From Haliscomenobacter sp041740695 (GTDB lineage: Bacteria; Bacteroidota; Bacteroidia; Chitinophagales; Saprospiraceae), in assembly GCF_041740695.1 (NCBI RefSeq), contig NZ_JBGSLK010000007.1:17013-81012 (forward strand): 64,000 nucleotides of DNA, given 5' to 3'. Every line of letters starts with the position of its first letter. Within the stretch, counting starts at the first letter, position 1. A program made the position numbers and the translations under genes. The notes under the pieces were generated by a model. That model made no database searches and was not told where the DNA came from. It was given only the letters and a program-made list of their open reading frames with translations. Positions 8,225-16,243 of the stretch are shown one piece after another.

Positions 8225-9366
8225 AAACGATCCAGCGCCAGCGCTAAATCCTCAATCAAATCTTCCACATCTTCAATGCCCACACTCAAGCGGATCAGCG
8301 AATTGGTCAGGCCAACTTTGTAACGTTCTTCCAGCGGAATACTGGCATGCGTCATCGTAGCCGGATGGCCAATCAGGGATTCTACGCCACCCAGGGATTC
8401 CGCCAGGGTGAACAATTTTGTATTCGACAACACATTTGTAGCGTATTCCAGGGTATCGGTATGCAGGTCAAAAGAAACCATGGCCCCAAAATGCCGCATT
8501 TGTTTTTTGGCAATGGCGTGTCCGGGATGGTCGCTAAAGCCTGGGTAATATGTTTTGCGCACTTTGGGATGATTGCGCAAAAACAGGGCGATTTTTTCCG
8601 CGTTTTGGCAAGCCCGTTCCACCCGCAAGTGTAAGGTTTTGATGCCCCGCAAAATCAGGAAACAATCCTGTGGCCCCGGCACGGCTCCAATGGCATTTTG
8701 CAAAAAGCGCAATTGCTGTGCGATTGAATCATTGTTGGTAATCACTACACCATGAATCACGTCCGAGTGACCACCAATGTATTTGGTGGCAGAATGCATC
8801 ACGATATCCGCGCCCAAATCCAGTGGGTTTTGCAAATAAGGTGAGGCAAAAGTATTGTCCACACAAGTCAGGATGCCTTGCTCCCGCGCCAGTGTACATA
8901 CCGCTTTAATATCTACCAAACTGAGCATTGGGTTGGTGGGGGTTTCAATCCACAACATCCGGGTTTTGGCATTGATTTTGGCCGCAATGCTACCCAAATC
9001 CTGCATGGGCACAAAATGTGAAACCAGCCCGTAACGCCCATGTACCCGCACCAACTGACGGTAAGATCCACCGTACAGGTCATTGCTGGAAATGAGCTCG
9101 TCGCCTGGATTCAACAAACGAATGATGGCATCCATCGCTGCCAGGCCACTGCTGAAGCACACCGCGTGCTCGCCATTCTCCAGAGCCGCCATGTTTTTTT
9201 CCAAAACTGAGCGGGTGGGGTTTTGGGTGCGGGCGTATTCATATCCCTGGTGTACCCCAGGTGCTTCCTGTGCATACGTCGAGGTCTGGTATATCGGGGT
9301 CATGACCGCGCCAGTGGATGGATCTGGCTCAATGCCCGCATGAATGGCTTTGGTTCCGAATTTCAT
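8221..9366 (-). CDS. Cystathionine gamma-synthase / beta-lyase family PLP enzyme
   Basis: The 381-residue protein is a trans-sulfuration enzyme of the Cys/Met metabolism PLP family (fold type I). Visible motifs are YEYARTQNPTR near residue 43, the PLP-phosphate site FSSGLAAM (71-78), YGGSYR near 98-103, the cofactor aspartate in VDNTFASPY, and the Schiff-base lysine Lys195 in SATKYIGGHSD. It acts on cystathionine or O-acyl-homoserine in the cytoplasm; synthase, beta-lyase and gamma-lyase cannot be told apart by motif alone. A core-MetE methyltransferase lies 2 kb away, in keeping with a methionine role. The stop codon overlaps the ggttgag-type palindrome. Confidence 0.92.
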   Translation of the reverse strand: MKFGTKAIHAGIEPDPSTGAVMTPIYQTSTYAQEAPGVHQGYEYARTQNPTRSVLEKNMAALENGEHAVCFSSGLAAMDAIIRLLNPGDELISSNDLYGGSYRQLVRVHGRYGLVSHFVPMQDLGSIAAKINAKTRMLWIETPTNPMLSLVDIKAVCTLAREQGILTCVDNTFASPYLQNPLDLGADIVMHSATKYIGGHSDVIHGVVITNNDSIAQQLRFLQNAIGAVPGPQDCFLILRGIKTLHLRVERACQNAEKIALFLRNHPKVRKTYYPGFSDHPGHAIAKKQMRHFGAMVSFDLHTDTLEYATNVLSNTKLFTLAESLGGVESLIGHPATMTHASIPLEERYKVGLTNSLIRLSVGIEDVEDLIEDLALALDRL

Positions 9367-9401
9367 GATTGCTGTTTGGTTAGGGGCGTAAAGGTAGTAA
9401 A

Positions 9402-9917
9402 TTACAACTTCAGCTTCAGTCCCATTTTTTTCATTTCCAACATGGCCTCAGCATTCCCTTTGGCATCATCTACTGGGTGATGCGTATGTGGCGTAATGCG
9501 CAGGTGTTTGAAGTTGACAAAGGTGTCCTTGGCCAGACCCTTGTACAAACTCCCCAGATTCTGGGAGCTATGACCAAAGGGGTTTTCGCCCAAAAAATGA
9601 TGAAAATACCAGCATACAAACATCCAGTCGAAACCATTGTTGTCGCTGATGAAAATGGGTCGATCGGGACAAACTTCCGTTAGCCAATCTTTAAAACGTT
9701 GCATTTCTCCTTTGGGCTCCGGAAAACCCAGGGTTTGCTCCCGGGAATAGCCAGAAACGGCCAGTGCCGGGGGCACATATTGCTCCGAAATGGGTCGGAA
9801 TTGGGCAAAAAAGGTTTGATCCAATTCTGGTTTCACCAGCACTGCCCCTAGGGAAATCAGCGAATAATCACCGGGGATTGGGCCGTCCGCTTCGACGTCC
9901 ACCATAATGTAAGCCAT
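9402..9917 (-). CDS. DEDDh-type 3'-5' exonuclease
   Basis: The 171-residue product shows an exonuclease-I motif DVEADGP (Asp and Glu metal ligands), a middle motif with SDNNGFDWMF, and the ExoIII motif HHPVDDA, in which H-x4-D fits the DEDDh group. It is a single-domain RNase T/DnaQ-like enzyme that should remove nucleotides from 3' ends; RNA or DNA preference is unknown. An in-frame start at 10031 would add 38 residues, but that stretch is translated from the neighbouring palindrome and has no family likeness, so the ATG at 9917 is used. It is 35 bp from the PLP-enzyme gene on the same strand. Confidence 0.82.
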   Translation of the reverse strand: MAYIMVDVEADGPIPGDYSLISLGAVLVKPELDQTFFAQFRPISEQYVPPALAVSGYSREQTLGFPEPKGEMQRFKDWLTEVCPDRPIFISDNNGFDWMFVCWYFHHFLGENPFGHSSQNLGSLYKGLAKDTFVNFKHLRITPHTHHPVDDAKGNAEAMLEMKKMGLKLKL

Positions 9918-9932
9918 TGTTTTATTTTTTTG

Positions 9933-10053
9933 GGGTTGAGAAGGTTGAGGAAGGTTGAGAAAGTTGAGGCTGCCGCGAGCGGTCACTGAGCGAAGCCGAA
10001 GTGTCGCTTGTGGTAGCCTCAACCTTCTCAACCTCCCTCAACTTCCCTAAACC
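9933..10053. repeat. ggttgag-type palindrome, copy 2
   Basis: The same word-built arms as copy 1 flank a gctgccgcgagcg / cgcttgtggtagc core. The loop differs: it carries a 23-bp module (9981-10003) whose reverse complement is also in the gaatgacgaat-type palindrome at 45430-45452. It ends 2 bp before the SWIM gene stop. Confidence 0.88.
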
Positions 10054-10054
10054 A

Positions 10055-10330
10055 TTAACTATCTAAACTTTCTTCCACGCCCAGAGCCAATGCCGCCACA
10101 TGCGGACACAGCCCTTTAACCGCACAAGTACAACTCACCGCAATCACTTCTTTGCCCCTCACCTTGAGCGATACTTGCTCGATTTTTCCTGCGTAAACCT
10201 TGGCGCTCCAGGTATTCCGATACTCTTCCAGGCCAACGAGTGCGCCGTCCAGCCAGAGGTCTTCCCCTTCCATGAGCACTTTAGCCGGAAAAACCTGATC
10301 GATTTCGTGGAGGTGAAAAGGAATACCCAT
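10055..10330 (-). CDS. Small SWIM zinc-finger protein
   Basis: The 91-residue protein carries a SWIM motif near its C-terminus, SCTCAVKGLCPHVAAL (CxC ... CxH, about 66-80), which binds zinc and is used for nucleic-acid or protein contacts. The preceding 65 residues are beta-rich. Larger SWIM proteins in bacteria are often linked to SNF2 helicases; none is near, so this is a stand-alone copy of unknown role. It ends 2 bp from a ggttgag-type palindrome. Confidence 0.7.
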   Translation of the reverse strand: MGIPFHLHEIDQVFPAKVLMEGEDLWLDGALVGLEEYRNTWSAKVYAGKIEQVSLKVRGKEVIAVSCTCAVKGLCPHVAALALGVEESLDS

Positions 10331-10392
10331 GCGTAAAACAGTTATTTTTGGAGCTCAGCGTTTGTTGACTCAGCGTTTATTAAATTCAAATC

Positions 10393-11292
10393 ATGCGCAA
10401 TCATTTGATTCTCCTACTCTTAACCCTAATGCTACCCACCCTGGTTCCCGCCCAGAAGAAAAAATTCGTGCTTCCACCCGATTTTGTGGAAGTTTCGGGG
10501 CTGTACATCACTGCTCCTGATAGCATTTGGTGGCACAACGATAGTGGCGACCGGCCCCGACTTTTGCTCACCGACGGGCGCGGCAGAGTACGCCAGCGCG
10601 TAGCCATTCCAGGCATCCAAAACCGCGACTGGGAAGACATTACTGCCGATTCCCAAGGTTTTTTGTACCTGGGTGACTTCGGTAACAACCTCAATCGCCG
10701 CGAGGATTTGCGCATTTACCGCTACCATCCCCGTACCCGTCAGCTCGATTCCATCCTGTTCAGCTATCCAGATCAGGTATCCTTCCCGCCTCCTTTGCCT
10801 CAATGGAATTTTGATGCCGAAGGTTTTTTGTGGTTTCGCGACTCCTTGCATGTTTTTTCCAAAAACCGCATGGGCGCCGGTAATTACTACACCAAACACT
10901 ATGTATTGCCTACTCAGCCCGGGAAATATACGGCCATTTTGCGAGATAGTCTCTTGTTGCCCAAGCGGGTAGTGACCGGGGCAGCAGTGAGTCCAGATGG
11001 ACGTCAAATTGCGCTCTTGTCCTACTTTTACCGCATGACCTTTCTGGGGCTCTTGCCCAAAACCCGTACTACGGTTTGGACCTTATCGGATTTTCCTGGC
11101 AGCCAGTTTTTTAAAGGTACCCTAAGCAAAACCAGAGTAAAAAAACCACCCTTGGTACCTACACAATACGAATCGATTGGGTATGTGAGTGAAAAAAGGG
11201 TTTTGATCGCTTCAGAGCGTACAATAATGTTTAAACCGAGGGCGAAGCAAGTGAAGTTAAAAAGAAGGGTTGAGAAAGTTGAGGGAGGTTGA
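10393..11292 (+). CDS. Secreted beta-propeller-like protein of unknown function
   Basis: The 299-residue product has a signal peptide (MRNHLILLLLTLMLPTLVPAQ) and then repeated strand-turn units with D/G-rich turns (HNDSGDRPRLLLTDGRGRVR, DWEDITADSQGFLYLGDFG, NFDAEGFLWF), which look like blades of a beta-propeller. It is probably periplasmic or exported. No catalytic motif is seen and no name is given. The last residues (RRVEKVEGG) and the TGA stop are encoded by the left arm of the ggttgag-type palindrome, so the present C-terminus seems to have been set by that element. Confidence 0.65.
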   Translation: MRNHLILLLLTLMLPTLVPAQKKKFVLPPDFVEVSGLYITAPDSIWWHNDSGDRPRLLLTDGRGRVRQRVAIPGIQNRDWEDITADSQGFLYLGDFGNNLNRREDLRIYRYHPRTRQLDSILFSYPDQVSFPPPLPQWNFDAEGFLWFRDSLHVFSKNRMGAGNYYTKHYVLPTQPGKYTAILRDSLLLPKRVVTGAAVSPDGRQIALLSYFYRMTFLGLLPKTRTTVWTLSDFPGSQFFKGTLSKTRVKKPPLVPTQYESIGYVSEKRVLIASERTIMFKPRAKQVKLKRRVEKVEGG

Positions 11293-11391
11293 GAAGGTTT
11301 AGGCTGCCGCAGCGGCTTAAACAAGGTCGCGTCTAAGTCGCTGCGGCAGCCTAAACCTTCTCAACTTCCCTCAACCTTCTCAACCTTTTCC
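11261..11391. repeat. ggttgag-type palindrome, copy 3
   Basis: Word-built arms (ggttgag, aagttgag, aggtttag) surround gctgccgcagcg / cgctgcggcagc. As in copies 1 and 4, gtctaagtcg precedes the right core arm, so these three copies have the same orientation. The left arm includes the last codons and stop of the upstream gene. Confidence 0.9.
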
Positions 11392-11419
11392 CTATATTTA
11401 CCAAAACATCAGACACTCC

Positions 11420-12448
11420 ATGCAACCTACACCCATTCGCACCAACGTTGTTGGAAGTTACCCCTTCCCGGGCTGGCTGGAATTTGCAACCCGCCACCTT
11501 GGGCAATTTGGCCGGGCAGACATTGAAGAAATGATCGAAGACGCGGTGATAACAGCCATCCACGACCAGGTTAGCGCCGGACTGGATGTCATCACCGATG
11601 GCGAACAAACCCGCCTGGATTTCAACCTCTCCTTTTATGGCTACATCAAAGGGATTCAAAACAATGAAACGGAGACCCGCAAGTTTGGGCCAGCCGCGCA
11701 CGACCAACGAGGCAAACACAGCATCGTAGAGCCCCTGCGCGCACCCGACGGACTTGGTGCTGTCAAAGAATACCTGCGCCTGAAAAAATTAGCCCCGGCT
11801 GGTCCTACCCTCAAAACCAGCGTACCCGGACCCTATACCCTCAGCGGCCGCATGTTGCCCAACGAGCAGTACAAGGATCGTTACGCGATTACAGAAGCCC
11901 TATTGCCGATTGTACGCAAGGAGCTGGAGGATTTGGTAGCTGCAGGTTGTACCGAAATTACGGTGGATGAACCCTCGATGAGTTGTTACGCCTACAAGGA
12001 AGATACCAAACGGTTTGTCGACATCTTCAACCGCACCGTGGAATCCATCCAGGGTAAATGCCGCTTGTCGACCCACATGTGTTTTGGCAATTTCAAAGGC
12101 CGCCCGGTAGGTTTTCGCAGCATCAAACCGATGATTCCCGATTTTTTGGACCTCAATGTGGATGAAATTCACATTGAAATGGCCAACCGGGAATTTGCCG
12201 AAATTGAATTATTGGCCCCATTTGCCGAAAAAATGGATGTTGCCGTGGGCATCATTGATGTCAAAAACTACTACATCGAAACTGAAGCCGATGTAATCGA
12301 GCGCATCAAACGTTGTTTACAGTACGTCCCGGCTGAAAAACTGGCGGTAGCCCCGGATTGTGGACTGAGCCAAACAGCTAGGTGGGCTTCACGCCAAAAA
12401 TTGTTCAACATGGTCAAAGGAGCAAAAGCAGTACGCGATCAATTGTGA
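11420..12448 (+). CDS. Core-MetE: cobalamin-independent methionine synthase C-terminal domain protein
   Basis: The 342-residue protein matches only the catalytic C-terminal barrel of MetE. It shows the opening TNVVGSYPFP, the VITDGEQTRLDF segment, DEPSMS, and the zinc ligands His and Cys in STHMCFGN, Glu in HIEMANRE and Cys in APDCGLSQ. Such short core-MetE proteins transfer a methyl group to homocysteine, or use methyl donors other than folate in some lineages. The N-terminal half of classical MetE (about 400 residues) is absent, so the methyl donor is uncertain. It follows a ggttgag-type palindrome and is near the trans-sulfuration enzyme. Confidence 0.85.
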   Translation: MQPTPIRTNVVGSYPFPGWLEFATRHLGQFGRADIEEMIEDAVITAIHDQVSAGLDVITDGEQTRLDFNLSFYGYIKGIQNNETETRKFGPAAHDQRGKHSIVEPLRAPDGLGAVKEYLRLKKLAPAGPTLKTSVPGPYTLSGRMLPNEQYKDRYAITEALLPIVRKELEDLVAAGCTEITVDEPSMSCYAYKEDTKRFVDIFNRTVESIQGKCRLSTHMCFGNFKGRPVGFRSIKPMIPDFLDLNVDEIHIEMANREFAEIELLAPFAEKMDVAVGIIDVKNYYIETEADVIERIKRCLQYVPAEKLAVAPDCGLSQTARWASRQKLFNMVKGAKAVRDQL

Positions 12449-12464
12449 TTTTTCAAGTGTTTAT

Positions 12465-12494
12465 TTGAAGTATCCGCAGTACTGGCTACCTTTG
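12465..12494 (+). promoter_or_regulatory. Bacteroidota promoter TTG-N19-TACCTTTG
   Basis: An exact -33 TTG (12465-12467) and -7 box tacctttg (12487-12494) are separated by 19 bp, 20 bp before the start of the TPR membrane-protein gene. This is one of the best promoter matches in the window. Confidence 0.75.
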
Positions 12495-12513
12495 CCGCAT
12501 AAAAACAGCTAGG

Positions 12514-13137
12514 ATGTTTACAATCAATATTTATTTGCGTTTTGCGCTGATGGCGGTGTTGACCCTAGGGGGCATTGCGCTTTCGGCGGCTTTTGGGTTT
12601 TGGTATGGTTTTCCCTTCATTTTGATTGGTTTGGGCCTCACCGTGGGTTATGTGCTGCTGGGAACGGTTCAATCTGCGGCTGAAATCATGCAGTCGGGTG
12701 ATATGGCTGCGGCTACCCAGCGCCTCAACCTGACCTTGAAGCCAGACTGGCTTTACGTCACCAATCGCGCTTATTATTACATGCTCAAAGGCACGATGGC
12801 CATGTCGGATAAAGATACTGAAGCAGGTGAAGTATACCTCAGTAAAGCGCAGTCTTTAAAATTACCAACCGACAATGAAAAGGTGATGATTGAACTACAA
12901 TTGGCCAGCATCAAAGCCAACAAGGGCAAACTCAAAGAAGCTGAAGCGCACATGCGCACCATCAAAAGTCTGAAAGTAACCGAAGGCATGATCAAAAACC
13001 AGATCGAGGAATTTGACAAAGCCCTCAAACAAAATAAAGGCCAACTCAATGCCGCCAACCGCATGGGTGCCATGCGTGGCCAAATGATGCAGAAGGGTGG
13101 GGGAAGTAGCAAGAGAAGACGGCCACCGATGAGGTAA
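12514..13137 (+). CDS. Membrane-anchored TPR-like protein
   Basis: The 207-residue protein has two N-terminal transmembrane helices (about 6-27 and 32-51), then a helical-repeat region (about 60-175) with alternating small and large residues like tetratricopeptide repeats (GDMAAATQRLNLTLK, EAGEVYLSKAQSLKL, GKLKEAEAHMRTIKSLK), and a glycine/arginine-rich basic tail. The repeat part should be cytoplasmic and serve for protein contacts. It is not assigned to a named family. A strong promoter lies just upstream, and the TAA stop is at the edge of a gtgaaaa-type palindrome. Confidence 0.65.
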   Translation: MFTINIYLRFALMAVLTLGGIALSAAFGFWYGFPFILIGLGLTVGYVLLGTVQSAAEIMQSGDMAAATQRLNLTLKPDWLYVTNRAYYYMLKGTMAMSDKDTEAGEVYLSKAQSLKLPTDNEKVMIELQLASIKANKGKLKEAEAHMRTIKSLKVTEGMIKNQIEEFDKALKQNKGQLNAANRMGAMRGQMMQKGGGSSKRRRPPMR

Positions 13138-13744
13138 AAGATAAAAGTGAAAAGTGAAAAGTGAAAAAAATACACCCAGCGGTGAAATCCAAATGGTGTA
13201 CCTGCTTTTCACTTTTCACTTTTATCTTCATTAACCAATCCCTCTGCGGGTCATCCCCCATCCAAAAGATATGTTCTCCAAATGCCTCAAAACCTTGCGA
13301 TTGGTACCAGGCGATAGCTTTATGATTGTTTTCCCAAACCCCCAACCAGATCCATTGGTAGTTCGATGCTTGTGCGATCTCCAGCGTTTTTTGCAGCATG
13401 AGTTTCCCTAAGCCCAGTTTTTGGAAGCGGTCATCCACATAAATGCGCTGAATTTCCAGAACTTGGTCGCCAGCCTCCTCCAAACCTTTGGCGGGGGCTT
13501 CGCGCATCAATTTGCAATACCCTGCATATTCTCCATCAACCATAGTCCAATAAAACAAGCTGAGGGGATCGGCCCATTCTGCCTCGAATTGGGGCAAATT
13601 AAAAGCTTTATCGAGGTATTGTTGAAAATAAACGGGCTCATTGAGGTGCCCGTAGTTGCGCACGAAGGTGTCCCGACTCAATTCCAGCAAAAAAGGCAGC
13701 TCCTGAGCTTCAACCGCTTTGATGCCAATGTTGTTGTTTCCCAT
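13046..13744 (-). CDS. GNAT family N-acetyltransferase with repeat-derived C-terminal extension
   Basis: The 232-residue product has a GNAT fold: acceptor region at the start, the acetyl-CoA site RIYVDDRFQKLGLGKLM, and the late motif WLGVWENNHKAIAWYQSQGF. The natural domain ends near residue 175 (DWLMKIKVK). The remaining ~58 residues are translated from the gtgaaaa-type palindrome and then from the antisense of the convergent gene (92 bp overlap), so the original stop seems to have been lost or displaced by the element. The ATG at 13744 is preferred over 13813. A TAGATTTG -7 box lies about 30 bp upstream. The substrate is unknown. Confidence 0.8.
   Translation of the reverse strand: MGNNNIGIKAVEAQELPFLLELSRDTFVRNYGHLNEPVYFQQYLDKAFNLPQFEAEWADPLSLFYWTMVDGEYAGYCKLMREAPAKGLEEAGDQVLEIQRIYVDDRFQKLGLGKLMLQKTLEIAQASNYQWIWLGVWENNHKAIAWYQSQGFEAFGEHIFWMGDDPQRDWLMKIKVKSEKQVHHLDFTAGCIFFTFHFSLLSFTSSVAVFSCYFPHPSASFGHAWHPCGWRH
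13137..13228. repeat. gtgaaaa-type palindrome, copy 1
   Basis: Arms of repeated gtgaaaa words (left) and ttttcac words (right) flank a core with gcggtgaaatccaaatggtg. A second copy with the same core and orientation is at 31516-31616. The left arm starts at the stop codon of the TPR gene. Confidence 0.88.
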
Positions 13745-13770
13745 GTTGGATTGCAGGTGTGTTTGAACGA

Positions 13771-13803
13771 CAAATCTAGTAAATCCACAAAATATTTCTA
13801 CAA
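13771..13803 (-). promoter_or_regulatory. Candidate promoter of the GNAT gene
   Basis: Minus-strand TTG (13801-13803) and TAGATTTG (13771-13778) are 22 bp apart, slightly longer than the usual 19-21, and lie about 30 bp before the start. Confidence 0.4.
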
Positions 13804-13859
13804 ATCGGCCCAAAACCCGTATTTTGTGCCTTTGTTTTTGAATCTTGTTATTCTAACCG

Positions 13860-14603
13860 ATGATTTCCAGACAGTTATACCACTTTGGCCGCTACCTCAT
13901 GATGTTGGGTACAGCCTTGGCTCGCCCCGAGCGGACTTACATGTATTATAAGGAGACCACCCGGCAGATGAACGACATTGGGATTGGCTCCCTGGTGATC
14001 GTCATCCTGATTTCCTTGTTTATTGGGGCAGTTACGGCGGTTCAGTTTTCCTATCAATTGGATGGAACCCTGGTTCCGCTCTATTACATTGGCTACATCG
14101 TCCGTGACAGTACCATTATTGAATTAGCACCTACGATCACTTGTTTGGTTTTGGCGGGTAAAGTGGGATCGAACATGTCCTCTGAAATTGGCGGGATGCG
14201 CCAAAAGGAGCACATCGATGCCATGGAAATCATGGGGGTGAATACGGCAGGGTACTTGGTATTGCCTAAAATCATAGCTGCGCTGGTGGTAATTCCCTTG
14301 TTGGTAGCCATTGCGGCTTTTGTGAGTGTCATCGGTGGTTATTTGGCGATGGTGTTGTCGGGGAGCTTGTCCCACAACGATTACATCATGGGCGTGCGGT
14401 CGTTTTTTAAAGATGGCAATGTTACCATGATGTTTGTCAAAGCGATTGTATTTGCTTTCATCCTCACTTCGGTATCCTGTTACCAGGGCTATTACGTCAA
14501 AGGGGGGAGTATTGAATTGGGTAAGGCCAGCACCAATGCGGTGGTATTCAGTGACATTTTGATCCTTTTGGCCGATTACCTGATTGCATCTATTTTAACC
14601 TAA
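13860..14603 (+). CDS. MlaE-type ABC transporter permease
   Basis: The 247-residue protein is a MlaE/YrbE-family permease with an N-terminal amphipathic stretch and about five transmembrane helices, including the conserved ELAPTITCLVLAGKVGS and SSEIGGMRQKEHIDAMEIMG region. With its ATPase it should move phospholipids or related lipids between the membranes. Together with the ATPase 6 bp downstream it forms a two-gene operon. The MlaD substrate-binding component, often next in line, is absent here: the region after the ATPase holds a tRNA. Confidence 0.9.
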   Translation: MISRQLYHFGRYLMMLGTALARPERTYMYYKETTRQMNDIGIGSLVIVILISLFIGAVTAVQFSYQLDGTLVPLYYIGYIVRDSTIIELAPTITCLVLAGKVGSNMSSEIGGMRQKEHIDAMEIMGVNTAGYLVLPKIIAALVVIPLLVAIAAFVSVIGGYLAMVLSGSLSHNDYIMGVRSFFKDGNVTMMFVKAIVFAFILTSVSCYQGYYVKGGSIELGKASTNAVVFSDILILLADYLIASILT

Positions 14604-14609
14604 TTCAGC

Positions 14610-15383
14610 ATGATTCGCACCATAGACGTCTATAAATCATTCAACGACCAGGAAGTGCTCAAGGGCGTAACCACGGAGTTTTTCCCAGGGAAAACCAACC
14701 TGATCATTGGTAGAAGTGGGGCTGGTAAAACGGTTTTGCTGAAAATACTTGTAGGGTTGGTAACACCCACCGCTGGCGATATCTTTTACGGCGATGTCAA
14801 TTTTAGCCAACTGAATAAAAAGGAAATGCGGGCCATCCGAATGAAGGTTGGCATGCTGTTCCAAGGTTCGGCACTGTTTGATTCCATGTCAGTAGAGGAA
14901 AACATCCGCTTCCCGCTCGATATGTTCACCAGCATGACCTGGAAGGAAAAAGCCATGCAGGTCGACTCTTGTTTGGAACGGGTGAGCCTGGGTCAAGTGC
15001 ACAAAAAATACCCCTCTGAAATCAGTGGCGGGATGCAAAAACGGGTAGGGATCGCCCGAGCCATTGTGCTTAACCCGGAATACCTCTTTTGCGACGAACC
15101 CAACTCCGGGCTCGATCCCAAAACCGCCATCGTGATCGATGAATTGATCCGCGAAATCACCATCGATAAAAACATCACCACGGTGATCAACACCCACGAC
15201 ATGAACTCGGTGATGGAGATCGGCGACAACATCGTCCTGATCCACGAAGGGAAACTGGCCTGGCGTGGCGACAAAAGCGAGGTACTCGAAAGCACCAATG
15301 ACACGCTCCAGCAGTTCATTTTTGCTTCGCCGTTTTTGCAACGCCTCCGTGCAGCTGCGCTCGAGCGCTCGCAGGAAGGCTAA
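14610..15383 (+). CDS. MlaF-type ABC transporter ATP-binding protein
   Basis: The 257-residue ATPase has Walker A GRSGAGKT, a Q-loop (MLFQGSALFDSM), signature SGGMQKRVGIARA and Walker B LFCDEPNSGLD followed by the H-loop INTHDMNSV. The signature beginning SGGM and the FQ-GS-ALFDS segment are typical of the Mla lipid-transport branch. It powers the MlaE-type permease encoded 6 bp upstream, on the inner face of the inner membrane. Confidence 0.92.
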   Translation: MIRTIDVYKSFNDQEVLKGVTTEFFPGKTNLIIGRSGAGKTVLLKILVGLVTPTAGDIFYGDVNFSQLNKKEMRAIRMKVGMLFQGSALFDSMSVEENIRFPLDMFTSMTWKEKAMQVDSCLERVSLGQVHKKYPSEISGGMQKRVGIARAIVLNPEYLFCDEPNSGLDPKTAIVIDELIREITIDKNITTVINTHDMNSVMEIGDNIVLIHEGKLAWRGDKSEVLESTNDTLQQFIFASPFLQRLRAAALERSQEG

Positions 15384-15411
15384 ATTCTTTTTGAAAAAAA
15401 GTCAATAGCAC

Positions 15412-15442
15412 TTGCATATGTTCCCAGTGGACTATAATTTTG
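15412..15442 (+). promoter_or_regulatory. Promoter of tRNA-Leu (TTG-N20-TAATTTTG)
   Basis: TTG at 15412-15414 and taattttg at 15435-15442 are 20 bp apart and lie 50 bp before the mature tRNA, a fitting place for a Bacteroidota promoter of a tRNA precursor. Confidence 0.7.
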
Positions 15443-15491
15443 CATCGCTCTAAACGAAAGAGCAATCGACCCCCGTGGTCATTCATACCTT

Positions 15492-15576
15492 GCCCAGATG
15501 GTGAAATTGGTAGACACGCTACTTTGAGGTGGTAGTTCCGCAAGGTGTGCAGGTTCGAATCCTGTTCTGGGCACCA
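15492..15576 (+). tRNA. tRNA-Leu (anticodon GAG), CCA encoded
   Basis: The 85-nt sequence folds as a class II tRNA: acceptor gcccaga / tctgggc, D-arm, anticodon stem ctact / ggtag around ttgaggt (anticodon GAG), a variable arm, T-arm gcaggttcgaatcctgt and an encoded 3' acca. It reads CUC and CUU leucine codons. No integrase or other sign of an attachment site is seen beside it. Confidence 0.95.
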
Positions 15577-15778
15577 TAATTTATGGTTACATCAACTACA
15601 GAAGCTCGATTGCTCTCTGTAGTTTGTTGTTTTAGGGCTTTCCGTTTATTTTTCCCTCCAAATTTTCCCAGCATAAAACTTAATGCCTCTCTCAAGCGTA
15701 TATTCTGAATATTTCTTATCATTACACTCGAAGAATATTCACCCAGAGCTTGTTTAAGTTCTAAAGCGCAAATCCTTT

Positions 15779-16120
15779 ATGGACACACCAAGTGGTATAT
15801 TGTACAACAAAGATGGCTCCACCGCTGAAAACAAAGAGGCGGAAAAACTGGAACGCATCGCGGCAATCCTCAAAACGGTAGCTCACCCTATGCGCTTGGG
15901 CATCATTCACTTGCTCGAACAACATCCGAAACTTTCGGTCACCGAAATTTGCGACATGTTGGGCAGCGAACAATCTCTTACCTCTCACCATTTGCAAAAC
16001 ATGCGTTTGCGAGGTTTGATTTCGGTCAAACGTGAAGGTCGGAGTATGTTGTATTCCTTGAAAGAACGGGATGTTTCCCTCATTTTGGAATGTCTCGACA
16101 ATTGCCAATGCAACATTTGA
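15779..16120 (+). CDS. ArsR-type winged-helix transcriptional regulator
   Basis: The 113-residue protein is an ArsR/SmtB-like regulator: ILKTVAHPMRLGIIHLLE at the start of the domain, recognition region MLGSEQSLTSHHLQNMRLRGL, and a beta-wing with KREGRSMLYSLKE. The C-terminal tail ends in CLDNCQCNI, three cysteines that could sense metal or redox state, though the classical helix-3 ELCVCDL metal site reads EICDMLG and is incomplete. It would act as a cytoplasmic dimeric repressor; its target is unknown, but the downstream DUF983 gene on the same strand is a candidate. Confidence 0.85.
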   Translation: MDTPSGILYNKDGSTAENKEAEKLERIAAILKTVAHPMRLGIIHLLEQHPKLSVTEICDMLGSEQSLTSHHLQNMRLRGLISVKREGRSMLYSLKERDVSLILECLDNCQCNI

Positions 16121-16243
16121 GGTTGGAAAGAAATAAAAGCCTGGCTTGCTTAAGTGTTGTACAGCAGTAAGCCAGCTATCGTTTTTTTTAACGGATACAT
16201 GAAAACATCTTCATGTATTCATTTTAAAGCTTCTTTTAATCAA

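Noticed and set aside
9918..10031. 38-residue N-terminal extension of the exonuclease
   Set aside because: It is read from the ggttgag-type palindrome and has no likeness to exonucleases.
15519..15722. 67-residue minus-strand frame containing NRIRTCTP
   Set aside because: It is the antisense reading of tRNA-Leu, a well-known false protein in databases.
15492..15780. Possible integration (att) site at tRNA-Leu
   Set aside because: No integrase, no direct repeat of the tRNA 3' end and no foreign gene block follow it.
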